From positions 1,612,001-1,676,000 of the forward strand of contig NZ_CP040443.1 in assembly GCF_005843885.1 (NCBI RefSeq): a DNA stretch of 64,000 bases. The letters are read 5' to 3'. The notes under the pieces are model-generated. The model was not told where the DNA came from. It worked only from the letters and a program-made list of their open reading frames with translations, and did not search any database. Shown here one piece after another: positions 31,244 through 41,403 of this stretch. The DNA is from Escherichia sp. E4742. Lineage in GTDB: Bacteria > Pseudomonadota > Gammaproteobacteria > Enterobacterales > Enterobacteriaceae. Position 1 is the stretch's first letter, and each line of letters starts with the position of its first letter. A program made the translations under genes and the position numbers.

Positions 31244-33328
31244 CTACTTCTTCTTCGCTGCCGCCCTGCGCCGCTTGTCCAGATCCTTCAGCAACTTGTT
31301 CACCCCATCATCGGCAAACATCGTCTCAAGCGTTGCGGAAAGCTTGCGTCGCCAGTTTTTGTACTGGTAGCTGGTTCCAGGAATATTTACCGGTTCGGCC
31401 ATATCCAGCCAGTCTTCCGGCTGTAGCCCTAACAGGGCGCTGTTGCTGTCGGCAATATAGCGCTGCAAACCACGATTAAGCGTCGGCGTCATCGCCATCA
31501 GCGATGCCTTATGCCCGGCACGTTTAGGCAGACAACCGTATTTATGCAGTGCATCCAGCAGCCCCTGCTTCGCCAGTTCGCGATCCTGATACAAACCGCG
31601 TAGCACCTCTTCATCCGGATACAGGCCCAGCGTTTTGCCCAGCGTTAAATCACCGCTCTCCCAGTAACCGCGAAGCGTTGGCAGGTCGTGTGTCGCCGCA
31701 ACTGCCATCGACTGCTCCGGGTACGCTTTCGGCGCGCGGAATGTCTTCTCGTGGTCGCTTTCGAAATAGAGCACTTTATAGGAGTAAACACCGCTACTGT
31801 GCAGCTTACCGACAATCTCTACCGGCACCGTGCCAAGATCTTCGCCAATCACCATGCAGCGATGGCGTTTACTTTCCAGCGCCAGAATAGCGAGCAGATC
31901 ATCCACCGGATAATGAACATATGCCCCCTGATCCGCCGTCTCGCCATACGGTATCCACCACAAACGCAGCATCGACATTACATGGTCGATACGTAGCGCG
32001 CCGCAGTTTTGCATGTTCGCGCGCAGCAGCTCGATAAACGGTTCATAGGCGCGCGCGGTGATGATATGCGGGTCCATCGGCGGCAAGCCCCAGTTCTGCC
32101 CCAGCGGGCCGAGGATATCCGGCGGCGCGCCAACCGACGCTTTCAGGCAATACAGTTCACGGTCGCACCAGGTTTCAGCTCCGCCTTCCGCTACGCCAAC
32201 TGCCAGGTCACGATACAAGCCAATCGGCATTTCATAGCCCTGGCTTATCTCCCAGCAGGCGGCAAACTGGCTGTAAGCCAGCCACTGCAACCAGAGATAA
32301 AAATCGACGTCATCGCGATGTTCTTCGCAGAACTGACGCACTTCTGGCGAATCCACGTTCTGATACATCTCAGGCCATGCTGGCCAGCCCCAGCGCATTT
32401 CGTCTTCTTTCACTTGCTGGGCATGTAGCGCATCAAAGGCTGCCTGCCAAAACAGGCTGTCGCCTTGCTCTGAAACAAACTGGCGAAACGCGGTCATCTG
32501 CTCATCATCACGTTGCGCGAAACCTTTCCACGCCATGCGCAATGCTGTCATTTTTAGGGCGGTAACCGTGGAGTAATCTACCCAGTCGGCATCCCGCGCC
32601 TGTTGCAGCGTCTGCTGCGTCGTCGGCATGTGCCACCAGGTTTGCGCCTCTTCGCTAAGCTGAAAATCTTCAACGGCGTTGACGTCGATATAAATCACGT
32701 TCAGCCAGCGGCGAGAAGACGGGCTATATGGGCTGGCGCTTTCCGGGTTTGCCGGATAGAGCGCATGAATCGGGTTCAGACCGATGAACGACCCGCCACG
32801 TTTTGCTACATCCACCAGCATCGCTTTGAGATCGCCAAAATCCCCAATACCCCAGTTTTTTTCCGATCGCAGCGTATAAAGCTGAACGCAGGCCCCCCAC
32901 AGCTTTTGCTTGTTGAGCAATGCCTGCGGTTCGTAGCAGCGTTTCGGGGCGACAATCACCCGACAATGAGCACGCTGTTCATCCTGGGTGAGTGTCAGCG
33001 TGTGATAACCTTCCGGCAGCTTCGTCGGTAGATTGAACGCGTTACCACCGCTCACGTGGCCTTTGTACTGCGTACCTTCTTCGGTGGTCAGCAACCAGCT
33101 AAATTCGCCGCTGCCCTCTACCGCCATTGGCATTTTTTTCCCGGCGGTATACACCATGACATTTGGCACTGGTGTTACCGCCACTTTCGTGGCGGCACTT
33201 TGATGCATCGCATCAAGCAAACGCCGTTTGGTTTCGGCGCTAATCGACTGCGGTTTTCCGTGGGCATTGATGTAATTGGGGCTGATCCCCGCCGCCAACG
33301 CGGCTTTATCCAGACGTTTGCTTTCCAT
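31244..33328 (-). CDS. malQ: 4-alpha-glucanotransferase (amylomaltase)
   Basis: MalQ (694 aa, GH77) transfers glucosyl chains between maltodextrins, releasing glucose and lengthening acceptors for MalP. Catalytic segments include ALRIDHVMSMLR (nucleophile Asp), VIGEDLGTVP (acid Glu) and THDLPTLRGYW. It lies 9 bases after malP in the same direction, so malPQ is one operon under MalT. Confidence 0.97.
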   Translation of the reverse strand: MESKRLDKAALAAGISPNYINAHGKPQSISAETKRRLLDAMHQSAATKVAVTPVPNVMVYTAGKKMPMAVEGSGEFSWLLTTEEGTQYKGHVSGGNAFNLPTKLPEGYHTLTLTQDEQRAHCRVIVAPKRCYEPQALLNKQKLWGACVQLYTLRSEKNWGIGDFGDLKAMLVDVAKRGGSFIGLNPIHALYPANPESASPYSPSSRRWLNVIYIDVNAVEDFQLSEEAQTWWHMPTTQQTLQQARDADWVDYSTVTALKMTALRMAWKGFAQRDDEQMTAFRQFVSEQGDSLFWQAAFDALHAQQVKEDEMRWGWPAWPEMYQNVDSPEVRQFCEEHRDDVDFYLWLQWLAYSQFAACWEISQGYEMPIGLYRDLAVGVAEGGAETWCDRELYCLKASVGAPPDILGPLGQNWGLPPMDPHIITARAYEPFIELLRANMQNCGALRIDHVMSMLRLWWIPYGETADQGAYVHYPVDDLLAILALESKRHRCMVIGEDLGTVPVEIVGKLHSSGVYSYKVLYFESDHEKTFRAPKAYPEQSMAVAATHDLPTLRGYWESGDLTLGKTLGLYPDEEVLRGLYQDRELAKQGLLDALHKYGCLPKRAGHKASLMAMTPTLNRGLQRYIADSNSALLGLQPEDWLDMAEPVNIPGTSYQYKNWRRKLSATLETMFADDGVNKLLKDLDKRRRAAAKKK

Positions 33329-33337
33329 CGCGCTTCC

Positions 33338-35731
33338 TTAGCGTTTTGCCTGCCAGATACGAGCCTGATAATCACGGATTGAGCGATCCGAGCTGAACAT
33401 ACCGCAGCGAGCGGTATTGAGGATCGCCGCGCGAGTCCAGGCTTCCTGGTCGCGGTACAGCACATCCACGCGTTTTTGCGCTTCAACATAAGCCGCAAAG
33501 TCCGCCATTACCAGATACGGATCGCCGCCCTGCTTACCGAGGCTATGCAGCATCTGGTCAAACGCGTGTTTATCGCCATCGCTATATTTGCCGCTTTCCA
33601 GCTCCTTCAATACCGCATCAAGGACCTTATCTTTCTTCCGCCATTTCACCGGGTCATAGCCCTTCGCTTTCAGCGCCTTAACCTGCTCCACGGTATGACC
33701 AAAGATAAAGATATTCTCTTCACCGACTTTCTCGGCGATCTCCACGTTTGCGCCATCCAGTGTGCCTACAGTGAGCGCACCGTTAAGCGCCAGTTTCATA
33801 TTGCCAGTACCAGAAGCTTCTTTACCTGCGGTGGAGATCTGTTCGGAGATATCCGCCGCCGGGATCAGCATTTCCGCAGCAGATACACAATAATCTGGCA
33901 GGAATACAACCTTCAGCTTGTCGCCCACCTGCGGATCGTTGTTGATCACGTCAGCCACTTTGTTGATCGCAAAGATAATATTCTTCGCCAGGTAGTAGCC
34001 CGGTGCCGCTTTCGCGCCGAAGAGGAAGACGCGCGGTACGCGGTCAGCCTGCGGGTTTTCACGAATTTCTTTGTACAACGCCAGAATATGCAGCAGATTC
34101 AGGTGCTGGCGTTTGTACTCGTGCAGGCGTTTGATCTGAATATCGAAAATCGCCTGAGGATTGATTTCAATACCGGTACGAACTTTCACAAACTCCGCCA
34201 GACGGACTTTATTCGCCTGTTTGATCTCGCGATATTGCTGACGGAATTTCGCGTCATCAGCGAATTTTTCCAGATTAATCAGTTGATCAAGATCGTTAGC
34301 CCACTCTTTTTTCAGTGATTTATCCAACAATGCTGCCAGTGCCGGGTTGCACTGTTTGATCCAGCGACGTGGCGTAATACCGTTGGTGACGTTATGGAAT
34401 TTTTTCGGCCATAGCTGGTGATATTCCGGGAACAAGTCTTTCACCACCAGATCCGAGTGCAGCGCCGCCACACCGTTCACCGCAAAGCCGCTTACCACAC
34501 AAATATTGGCCATGCGAACTTGTTTGTCATGCACCACCGCCAGCTTTGCCCACACCGCTTTATCGCCCGGCCAGGTTTTTTCCACCAGTTTCTTAAAGCG
34601 ATTGTTGATTTCATTGATTATCTGCATATGGCGCGGCAGCAGGGCTTTTACCAGTTTCTCATCCCAGCACTCCAGAGCTTCTGGCATTAGGGTATGGTTG
34701 GTATACGCAAAGGTATTGCTGGTGATTGCCCATGCGTCATCCCAGCTCATCTGGTGCTCATCGATTAGCACACGAAGCAGCTCCGGAATAGCGATAGTCG
34801 GGTGGGTATCGTTCAGCTGAATAACTTCGTAATCCGCCAGTTCGTGCAGTTTACGCCCCGCCAGATGGTGACGACGCAGAATGTCGGCAACCGAACAGGC
34901 ACACTGGAAATATTGCTGCATCAGACGCAGTTTTTTACCGGCAGTATGGTTGTCGTTTGGATAGAGAACTTTAGTCAGTTTTTCAGCGTCAATGCCCTGT
35001 TGTTCAGCACGCAGGAAATCGCCGTCGTTGAATTTGGTGAGGTTAAACGGATGCGCATGTGTCGCTTGCCATAAACGCAGCGGCTGCGCCACACCATTTC
35101 GGTAGCCCAACACAGGTAAATCCCACGCCTGGCCGGTAATGGTAAATGCGGGCTCCCAACGTCCGTCTTTCGTGACCTTGCCACCAATCCCAACCTGCAC
35201 GTCAAGCGCTTCATTATGGCTGAACCACGGATAGTTACCGCGATGCCAGTCATCTGGCGCTTCCATTTGTTGACCGTCAACAAATGACTGACGGAACAGA
35301 CCATATTGATAGTTCAGACCATAGCCTGTTGCAGACTGTCCGACGGTCGCCATTGAGTCGAGGAAACATGCCGCCAGACGGCCCAGACCGCCGTTGCCCA
35401 GCGCCGGGTCAGTCTCTTCTTCCAGCAAATCTGTCAGATTGATGTCATAAGACTTCAGCGAATCCTGAACAGCCTGATACCAACCGAGATTTAACAGGTT
35501 GTTCCCCGTCAGACGACCAATCAAAAACTCCATTGAGATGTAGTTGACATGGCGCTGATTCGTCGTCGATTTGGCAAAAGGCTGGGCGCGCAGCATTTCC
35601 GCCAGCGCTTCACTCACTGCCTGCCACCACTGGCGAGGGGTCATCTCAGCTGCCGAAGTTAAACCATAACGCTGCCATTGACGTGACAGGGCTTCCTGAA
35701 ATTGCTTTTCATTAAAAATGGGTTGTGACAT
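33338..35731 (-). CDS. malP: Maltodextrin phosphorylase
   Basis: MalP (797 aa, GT35) degrades maltodextrins with phosphate to glucose 1-phosphate. The PLP-lysine region ASGTGNMKLALNG is near residue 640, and GNGGLGRLAACFLDSMAT marks the N-terminal half. I took ATG 35729-35731 (MSQPIF), preceded by GGAG, and not the upstream extension of 56 codons through the MalT boxes. A second phosphorylase of the same family, glgP, lies 16 kb away. Confidence 0.97.
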   Translation of the reverse strand: MSQPIFNEKQFQEALSRQWQRYGLTSAAEMTPRQWWQAVSEALAEMLRAQPFAKSTTNQRHVNYISMEFLIGRLTGNNLLNLGWYQAVQDSLKSYDINLTDLLEEETDPALGNGGLGRLAACFLDSMATVGQSATGYGLNYQYGLFRQSFVDGQQMEAPDDWHRGNYPWFSHNEALDVQVGIGGKVTKDGRWEPAFTITGQAWDLPVLGYRNGVAQPLRLWQATHAHPFNLTKFNDGDFLRAEQQGIDAEKLTKVLYPNDNHTAGKKLRLMQQYFQCACSVADILRRHHLAGRKLHELADYEVIQLNDTHPTIAIPELLRVLIDEHQMSWDDAWAITSNTFAYTNHTLMPEALECWDEKLVKALLPRHMQIINEINNRFKKLVEKTWPGDKAVWAKLAVVHDKQVRMANICVVSGFAVNGVAALHSDLVVKDLFPEYHQLWPKKFHNVTNGITPRRWIKQCNPALAALLDKSLKKEWANDLDQLINLEKFADDAKFRQQYREIKQANKVRLAEFVKVRTGIEINPQAIFDIQIKRLHEYKRQHLNLLHILALYKEIRENPQADRVPRVFLFGAKAAPGYYLAKNIIFAINKVADVINNDPQVGDKLKVVFLPDYCVSAAEMLIPAADISEQISTAGKEASGTGNMKLALNGALTVGTLDGANVEIAEKVGEENIFIFGHTVEQVKALKAKGYDPVKWRKKDKVLDAVLKELESGKYSDGDKHAFDQMLHSLGKQGGDPYLVMADFAAYVEAQKRVDVLYRDQEAWTRAAILNTARCGMFSSDRSIRDYQARIWQAKR

Positions 35732-35799
35732 AGGAGTTCCAGTTTTCTTAGACATTAAACACAACGTTATCGTTAGTTTGCCAGGCTCCATGTTGACCT

Positions 35800-35846
35800 T
35801 CCTCATCCTACTGGGGATTAGGCGGGGAGGAGTGACGGGGATGAGC
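35800..35846 (-). promoter_or_regulatory. MalT boxes of the malPQ promoter
   Basis: Three copies of the MalT motif (GGGGAKGAGG-like) occur: one in minus orientation at 35801-35809 (GGATGAGG when read toward malP), and two in plus orientation, GGGGAGGAG at 35824-35832 and GGGGATGAG at 35837-35845. This is the arrangement expected for malPp. Confidence 0.75.
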
Positions 35847-36163
35847 AAGAAAATGTGATCGCGAACACTTAAAGGTAGTGCAATCAACTGCAAAAGCACT
35901 GGCCCAGTGCCAAAGGGCGCAAAAAACCGACTATTAACAGTAAGAAAGGGCCGTTGCGTATTATCAAAAAGCGGAAAGTCACTCTATAAATTAAGTAAAG
36001 CAGCGAAATAGTTTCAGCAATGAAATACTAATCGTGATTCATCTCATTCTTAATAGATTTATTAAGATCATCTTTTTAGATAGACCTTTCATCATGAATT
36101 AAGGAAGCATCATTGCTTTAATAACGCTTTTGAACCACGAGAAAACACCATAAGATCCAGTAT

Positions 36164-36187
36164 CTACGCTGAATCAGCGTAGTTTTT
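36164..36187 (+). terminator. Orphan intrinsic terminator upstream of malT
   Basis: CTACGCT-GAATC-AGCGTAG followed by TTTTT on the plus strand. No plus-strand gene precedes it within the gap, so it ends either an unannotated RNA or spurious transcription before malT. Confidence 0.7.
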
Positions 36188-36213
36188 AGGTGAACCATTA
36201 ATAAAGGTTTTGA

Positions 36214-36235
36214 ATTGTGACAGAGTGCAAATTCA
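36214..36235 (+). promoter_or_regulatory. CRP site of malT
   Basis: AATTGTGACAGAGTGCAAATTC has a perfect TGTGA left half and a weak right half. It is centred about 74 bases before the start implied by the promoter below, close to the position of the known CRP site that makes malT cAMP-dependent. Confidence 0.75.
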
Positions 36236-36263
36236 GACACATAAAAAACCGTCATCGCTTGCA

Positions 36264-36292
36264 TTGCACAGATTTCTGGCCGACCTTATAAC
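36264..36292 (+). promoter_or_regulatory. Sigma-70 promoter of malT
   Basis: TTGCAC at 36264-36269 and TATAAC at 36287-36292 with a 17-base spacer, about 60 bases before the malT start codon. Confidence 0.7.
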
Positions 36293-36354
36293 CATTAATT
36301 ACGAAGCGCAAAAAAAATAATATTTCCTCAATTTCCACAGTGAAGTGATTAACT

Positions 36355-39060
36355 ATGCTGATTCCGTCAAAATTAAGTCGTCCGGTTCGACTCGACCATA
36401 CCGTGGTTCGTGAGCGCCTGCTGGCTAAACTTTCCGGCGCGAACAACTTCAGGCTGGTGCTGATCACAAGTCCTGCGGGCTACGGAAAGACAACGCTCAT
36501 ATCCCAATGGGCGGCAGGCAAAAACGATTTGGGCTGGTACTCGCTGGATGACGGCGATAACCAGCAAGAACGTTTCGCCAGCTACCTGATTGCCGCAATT
36601 CAACAGGCCACCAACGGGCATTGCCCCGCCAGTGAAGTGATGGCGCAAAAGCGGCAATATGCCAGTCTATCCTCACTTTTTGCCCAACTGTTTATCGAAC
36701 TGGCAGAGTGGCACCAGCCGCTCTACCTGGTTATTGACGATTATCATCTGATCACTAACCCAGTGATTCACGAGTCAATGCGCTTCTTTATTCGTCATCA
36801 ACCGGAAAATCTAACCCTGGTGGTTTTGTCGCGCAATCTTCCGCAACTGGGTATTGCCAATTTGCGTGTACGTGACCAACTGCTGGAAATTGGCAGCCAG
36901 CAACTGGCGTTTACCCACCAGGAAGCCAAGCAGTTTTTTGATTGCCGTCTGTCTTCGCCCATTGAAGCCGCTGAAAGTAGCCGGATTTGCGATGACGTAT
37001 CTGGTTGGGCAACGGCTTTACAATTAATCGCCCTCTCCGTCCGACAGAATACCCACTCTGCGCACAAATCCGCACGTCGCCTGGCGGGCATTAATGCCAG
37101 CCATCTTACTGATTATCTGGTCGATGAAGTGTTGGATAACGTTGATCTGGCGACGCGCCATTTTCTACTGAAAAGTGCCATTTTACGCTCGATGAACGAT
37201 GCGCTAATCACCCGCGTGACCGGTGAAGACAACGGGCAAATGCGCCTCGAAGAAATTGAGCGTCAGGGACTGTTTTTGCAACGGATGGATGATACCGGCG
37301 AGTGGTTCTGCTATCACCCGTTGTTTGGCAACTTCCTGCGCCAGCGCTGCCAGTGGGAACTGGCGGCGGAACTGCCGGAAATTCACCGTGCTGCCGCAGA
37401 AAGCTGGATGGCGCAAGGTTTTCCCAGCGAAGCTATTCATCATGCGCTGGCGGCAGGCGACGCTTTGATGTTGCGTGATATTCTGCTGAATCACGCCTGG
37501 AGTTTGTTCAACCACAGCGAACTGTCGCTGCTGGAAGAGTCGCTTAAAGCCCTGCCGTGGGACAGCCTGCTGGAAAATCCACAACTGGTGTTATTGCAAG
37601 CCTGGTTGATGCAAAGCCAACATCGCTATGGCGAAGTGAACACCCTGCTGGCGCGTGCCGAGCATGAGATCAAGGATATCAGGGAAGGTACCATGCACGC
37701 AGAATTTAACGCTCTGCGCGCTCAGGTGGCTATTAACGACGGCAATCCGGATGAAGCCGAGCGGCTGGCAAAACTGGCGCTGGAAGAACTGCCTCCGGGC
37801 TGGTTCTACAGTCGCATTGTCGCAACCTCCGTACTCGGCGAAGTGTTGCACTGCAAAGGCGAATTGACCCGTTCACTGGCGTTAATGCAGCAAACCGAAC
37901 AAATGGCGCGTCAGCACGATGTCTGGCACTACGCTTTGTGGAGTCTGATTCAGCAAAGTGAAATTCTGTTTGCCCAAGGGTTCCTGCAAACTGCATGGGA
38001 AACACAGGAAAAAGCGTTCCAGTTGATAAACGAGCAGCATCTGGAACAGTTGCCGATGCATGAGTTTCTGGTGCGCATCCGTGCACAGCTGCTATGGGCC
38101 TGGGCGCGACTGGATGAAGCCGAAGCGTCGGCGCGTAGCGGGATTGAAGTCTTGTCGTCTTATCAGCCGCAGCAACAGCTTCAGTGCCTGGCAATGTTGA
38201 TTCAATGCTCGTTGGCCCGTGGCGATTTAGATAATGCCCGTAGCCAGCTAAACCGTCTGGAAAACCTGCTGGGGAATGGCAAATATCACAGCGACTGGAT
38301 CTCTAACGCCAACAAAGTTCGCGTAATTTACTGGCAGATGACCGGCGATAAAGCGGCTGCCGCCAACTGGCTGCGCCATACTGCGAAGCCGGAATTTGCC
38401 AATAACCACTTCCTGCAAGGTCAATGGCGTAACATCGCCCGTGCGCAAATCTTGTTGGGCGAGTTTGAACCTGCGGAAATAGTCCTCGAAGAACTGAACG
38501 AAAACGCCCGCAGTCTGCGGTTAATGAGCGACCTCAACCGTAACCTGCTTTTACTCAATCAGTTGTACTGGCAAGCCGGGCGTAAAAGCGACGCCCAGCG
38601 TGTGTTGCTGGATGCATTAAAACTGGCGAATCGCACCGGATTTATCAGCCATTTTGTTATTGAAGGCGAAGCGATGGCGCAGCAGTTACGTCAGCTGATT
38701 CAGCTCAATACGCTGCCGGAACTGGAACAGCACCGCGCGCAGCGTATTCTGCGGGAAATCAATCAACATCATCGACATAAATTCGCCCATTTCGATGAGA
38801 GTTTCGTTGAACGTCTGCTAAATCATCCGGAAGTACCAGAACTGATCCGTACCAGTCCGCTGACCCAACGCGAATGGCAGGTACTGGGGCTGATTTACTC
38901 CGGTTACAGCAACGAACAAATTGCGGGTGAACTGGAAGTGGCGGCGACCACCATCAAGACGCATATCCGTAATCTGTACCAAAAACTCGGTGTCGCCCAC
39001 CGTCAGGCTGCCGTACAGCATGCACAGAAACTGTTGAAGATGATGGGGTATGGAGTGTGA
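36355..39060 (+). CDS. malT: Transcriptional activator of the maltose regulon MalT
   Basis: MalT (901 aa) is a STAND-family ATPase activator switched on by maltotriose and ATP. The Walker A motif SPAGYGKTT is at residues 39-47, a Walker B-like LYLVIDDYHLI near 125, a long TPR-like sensor region spans about 250-800, and a LuxR-type HTH covers about 830-895 (LTQREWQVLGLIYSGYSNEQIAGEL). It activates the divergent malPQ operon and distant mal genes. Confidence 0.98.
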   Translation: MLIPSKLSRPVRLDHTVVRERLLAKLSGANNFRLVLITSPAGYGKTTLISQWAAGKNDLGWYSLDDGDNQQERFASYLIAAIQQATNGHCPASEVMAQKRQYASLSSLFAQLFIELAEWHQPLYLVIDDYHLITNPVIHESMRFFIRHQPENLTLVVLSRNLPQLGIANLRVRDQLLEIGSQQLAFTHQEAKQFFDCRLSSPIEAAESSRICDDVSGWATALQLIALSVRQNTHSAHKSARRLAGINASHLTDYLVDEVLDNVDLATRHFLLKSAILRSMNDALITRVTGEDNGQMRLEEIERQGLFLQRMDDTGEWFCYHPLFGNFLRQRCQWELAAELPEIHRAAAESWMAQGFPSEAIHHALAAGDALMLRDILLNHAWSLFNHSELSLLEESLKALPWDSLLENPQLVLLQAWLMQSQHRYGEVNTLLARAEHEIKDIREGTMHAEFNALRAQVAINDGNPDEAERLAKLALEELPPGWFYSRIVATSVLGEVLHCKGELTRSLALMQQTEQMARQHDVWHYALWSLIQQSEILFAQGFLQTAWETQEKAFQLINEQHLEQLPMHEFLVRIRAQLLWAWARLDEAEASARSGIEVLSSYQPQQQLQCLAMLIQCSLARGDLDNARSQLNRLENLLGNGKYHSDWISNANKVRVIYWQMTGDKAAAANWLRHTAKPEFANNHFLQGQWRNIARAQILLGEFEPAEIVLEELNENARSLRLMSDLNRNLLLLNQLYWQAGRKSDAQRVLLDALKLANRTGFISHFVIEGEAMAQQLRQLIQLNTLPELEQHRAQRILREINQHHRHKFAHFDESFVERLLNHPEVPELIRTSPLTQREWQVLGLIYSGYSNEQIAGELEVAATTIKTHIRNLYQKLGVAHRQAAVQHAQKLLKMMGYGV

Positions 39061-39063
39061 GTT

Positions 39064-39094
39064 TAGCCGGATAACGCGTCGGATCCGGCTTACA
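39064..39094. repeat. REP-like palindrome between malT and rtcA
   Basis: AGCCGGATAACGCGTCGGATCCGGCT lies between convergent genes; a shortened REP unit that may act as a transcript end. Confidence 0.6.
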
Positions 39095-39102
39095 TCTTTA
39101 CA

Positions 39103-40119
39103 TCATTCAACGCTAACCCGCGTTACGCCATCTGTTTTTATCAGACTAAACTGCACCGGCAAGAAACGCTCCACCACGGTGATATTGGTCAGCAGATGGC
39201 ATGAGGGATGGGCGACCGTAAACTCTCCCGCGCCCGCCAGCGCCATCGGCAACACTAGCTGGTCAGCGAGATATTCCCCCACCGCCGCCGGGCTTGCCAG
39301 GTAACGTTTCACCTCTTTCACCAACTGCGCGGCTACCACTTCGGCACTGACACGTTTTTCACCAACGGCAAAAAAGCGCTCGGTAATGTGTTCACTAACG
39401 ACCTCAAGCGAGACGGTATTACCCGGCCCCTGCTCGCGCGGCAATGACTGAATAGACTGCTCATGCAGAGAAAAACTTGCTGCCAGCGTAGCGATTTCAC
39501 GCTCACCAACATGGCGCGGCACGCCAGCTAATAACACCTCACCACGCAGTCGCATAATGTTCCCGCGCTCGCCAAGTTGCAAAGTGTTAAACGATGCCAC
39601 GGGCAAGACTTCCGTTGCCACTACACCGCCTCCGGCGGGGTAAAAACCGTGGCGTAATAGTGTGGTTTGCTGATGAACTCCTATTTTCGCCAGCAGCGGC
39701 TCCAGCACCCGGCGGATAAAATCCGCAGGCGGCGCCGACGGGTTATCGGTGCCTCCGCTCACTTCAACACGCGATGGCCCATCGGCAAACCACAGCGCGG
39801 GCAGCACCGTTTGCAGCACCAGCGTACAACTTCCGGCGCTACCGATAGCAAAGCGGTAATCGCCACCGCGCACGGTGCCGGGCCGGAAGACCAGACGCTG
39901 CGACCCCAGTTCCGCGCCTTCTACCGTTGCCCCGCAAATTTCCATCGCCGCCTTTACCGCGGTCAGATGCTGGCGCAACAGCCCCGGTTTCGCCCGCCCG
40001 GCACGAATGCCGGTGATGGTAAATGGCTTGCCGGTTATCATCGACAGACTCAGCGCCGAGCGCAGGATCTGCCCGCCCCCTTCTCCCTGTGCACCATCCA
40101 GCGCAATCATCCTTTTCAT
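39103..40119 (-). CDS. rtcA: RNA 3'-terminal phosphate cyclase
   Basis: RtcA (338 aa) adenylates RNA 3'-phosphate ends and converts them to 2',3'-cyclic phosphates. The N-terminal GEGGGQILRSALSLS motif and the nucleophile His in AHPSCHLLTN (His309 in older numbering) are present. An in-frame GTG one codon earlier could be the start instead. Only three bases separate it from the rtcB stop, so rtcBA is one operon. It shows more differences from remembered K-12 RtcA than its neighbours. Confidence 0.95.
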   Translation of the reverse strand: MKRMIALDGAQGEGGGQILRSALSLSMITGKPFTITGIRAGRAKPGLLRQHLTAVKAAMEICGATVEGAELGSQRLVFRPGTVRGGDYRFAIGSAGSCTLVLQTVLPALWFADGPSRVEVSGGTDNPSAPPADFIRRVLEPLLAKIGVHQQTTLLRHGFYPAGGGVVATEVLPVASFNTLQLGERGNIMRLRGEVLLAGVPRHVGEREIATLAASFSLHEQSIQSLPREQGPGNTVSLEVVSEHITERFFAVGEKRVSAEVVAAQLVKEVKRYLASPAAVGEYLADQLVLPMALAGAGEFTVAHPSCHLLTNITVVERFLPVQFSLIKTDGVTRVSVE

Positions 40120-40122
40120 CAC

Positions 40123-41349
40123 TTATCCTTTTACGCACACTACCTGACGCAGGGTGTAAACCACTTCCACCAAATCGCTTTGTGCCGCCATCACCGCATC
40201 AATATCTTTATACGCCATCGGAATTTCGTCGATTACTTCGGCATCTTTACGGCATTCCACATGAGCGGTGGCACGAATCTGATCTTCCACGCTAAACAGT
40301 TTTTTCGCTTTGGTACGGCTCATCACGCGTCCGGCACCGTGGCTGCATGAGCAAAATGACTCTTCATTTCCCAGTCCTCGGACGATAAAGCTTTTCGCCC
40401 CCATCGAACCGGGAATAATTCCATACTGCCCGGCACGTGCAGACACCGCGCCTTTACGCGTCACATAGATCTCTTCGCCAAAGTGTTGTTCTTTTTGCAC
40501 ATAGTTGTGGTGACAGTTGATCTCTTCCTTCGCCTGAGTTTGCGGCAGTCTTACCGTTTTCTGCGTAATGCTCTGCAACGCCGTTACCACGTTTTCCATC
40601 ATCGCATCGCGGTTGAGGCTGGCAAAAAGCTGCGCCCAGGCCACGGCTTTCAGGTAATCATCAAAGTATTCCGTACCTTCCATAAAGTACGCCAGATCAC
40701 GCGACGGCAACGTTTCAAGCTGGTCCTGCATCTCTTTTTGCGCCAGATCGATAAAGTAAGTCCCGATGGCATTACCAATTCCGCGTGAACCGGAGTGCAG
40801 CATAATCCACACCTGATCCGACTCATCAAGGCAGATTTCAATAAAGTGGTTACCCGTTCCCAGCGTTCCCAGGTGTTTGTAATTATTGGTGTTCAGGAAA
40901 CGCGGATATTTTTGCGTTAACCACTGATAACCGGCTTCCAGCTCGGCCCATTTAGCGTCGACGTTAACAGGAGGATTTTCCCATGCGCCTTTATCACGAC
41001 GGCTACGATTATTGGAACGCCCGTGCGGCACGGCAGTTTCAATCGCCTGACGCAGCTCCGCCAGGTTTTCAGGCAGGTCCGCTGCCGTTAACGCGGTACG
41101 TAGCGCGTTCATTCCGCAGCCGATATCCACACCCACCGCCGCCGGAATAATCGCCCCTTTGGTCGGGATCACGCTACCAATGGTGGAACCTTTACCCAGG
41201 TGTACATCAGGCATTACCGCAATATGTTTGAAAATAAACGGCATCTTCGCCGTATTAATAAGTTGCTGACGCGCATCGACTTCTACCGGTACGCCTTTGG
41301 TCCACATTTTTACCGGGGCATTTTCAGTGGTCAGTAATTCGTAATTCAT
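40123..41349 (-). CDS. rtcB: RNA-splicing ligase RtcB
   Basis: RtcB (408 aa) seals 2',3'-cyclic phosphate or 3'-phosphate RNA ends to 5'-OH ends with GTP and Mn2+. The guanylylated His337 is in FCSCSHGAGRVMSR, and the metal-binding region includes GVDIGCGMNALR with Cys78. Transcription is driven by a sigma-54 promoter 39-54 bases upstream and by RtcR. Confidence 0.97.
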   Translation of the reverse strand: MNYELLTTENAPVKMWTKGVPVEVDARQQLINTAKMPFIFKHIAVMPDVHLGKGSTIGSVIPTKGAIIPAAVGVDIGCGMNALRTALTAADLPENLAELRQAIETAVPHGRSNNRSRRDKGAWENPPVNVDAKWAELEAGYQWLTQKYPRFLNTNNYKHLGTLGTGNHFIEICLDESDQVWIMLHSGSRGIGNAIGTYFIDLAQKEMQDQLETLPSRDLAYFMEGTEYFDDYLKAVAWAQLFASLNRDAMMENVVTALQSITQKTVRLPQTQAKEEINCHHNYVQKEQHFGEEIYVTRKGAVSARAGQYGIIPGSMGAKSFIVRGLGNEESFCSCSHGAGRVMSRTKAKKLFSVEDQIRATAHVECRKDAEVIDEIPMAYKDIDAVMAAQSDLVEVVYTLRQVVCVKG

Positions 41350-41387
41350 TATGTTTTTCTCTTTTCGTTGTTTGCTGTCCTGATAAT

Positions 41388-41403
41388 TGCAACCGTCGTG
41401 CCA
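41388..41403 (-). promoter_or_regulatory. Sigma-54 promoter of rtcBA
   Basis: On the minus strand TGGCAC-GACGG-TTGCA matches the sigma-54 -24/-12 consensus exactly, with the required spacing, just upstream of rtcB. Confidence 0.92.

Larger units (their letters stand above)
35732..36354. promoter_or_regulatory. malP-malT divergent control region (623 bases)
   Basis: It holds MalT boxes near malP, and a CRP-like site and sigma-70 promoter near malT. Between them is an AT-rich stretch with a plus-strand terminator that no known gene explains. The sites are listed separately. No protein-coding gene is visible. Confidence 0.8.

Noticed and set aside
35732..35899. MalP extended by 56 codons through the MalT boxes
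   Set aside because: The extension runs through the promoter region; MSQPIF with GGAG upstream is the known start.
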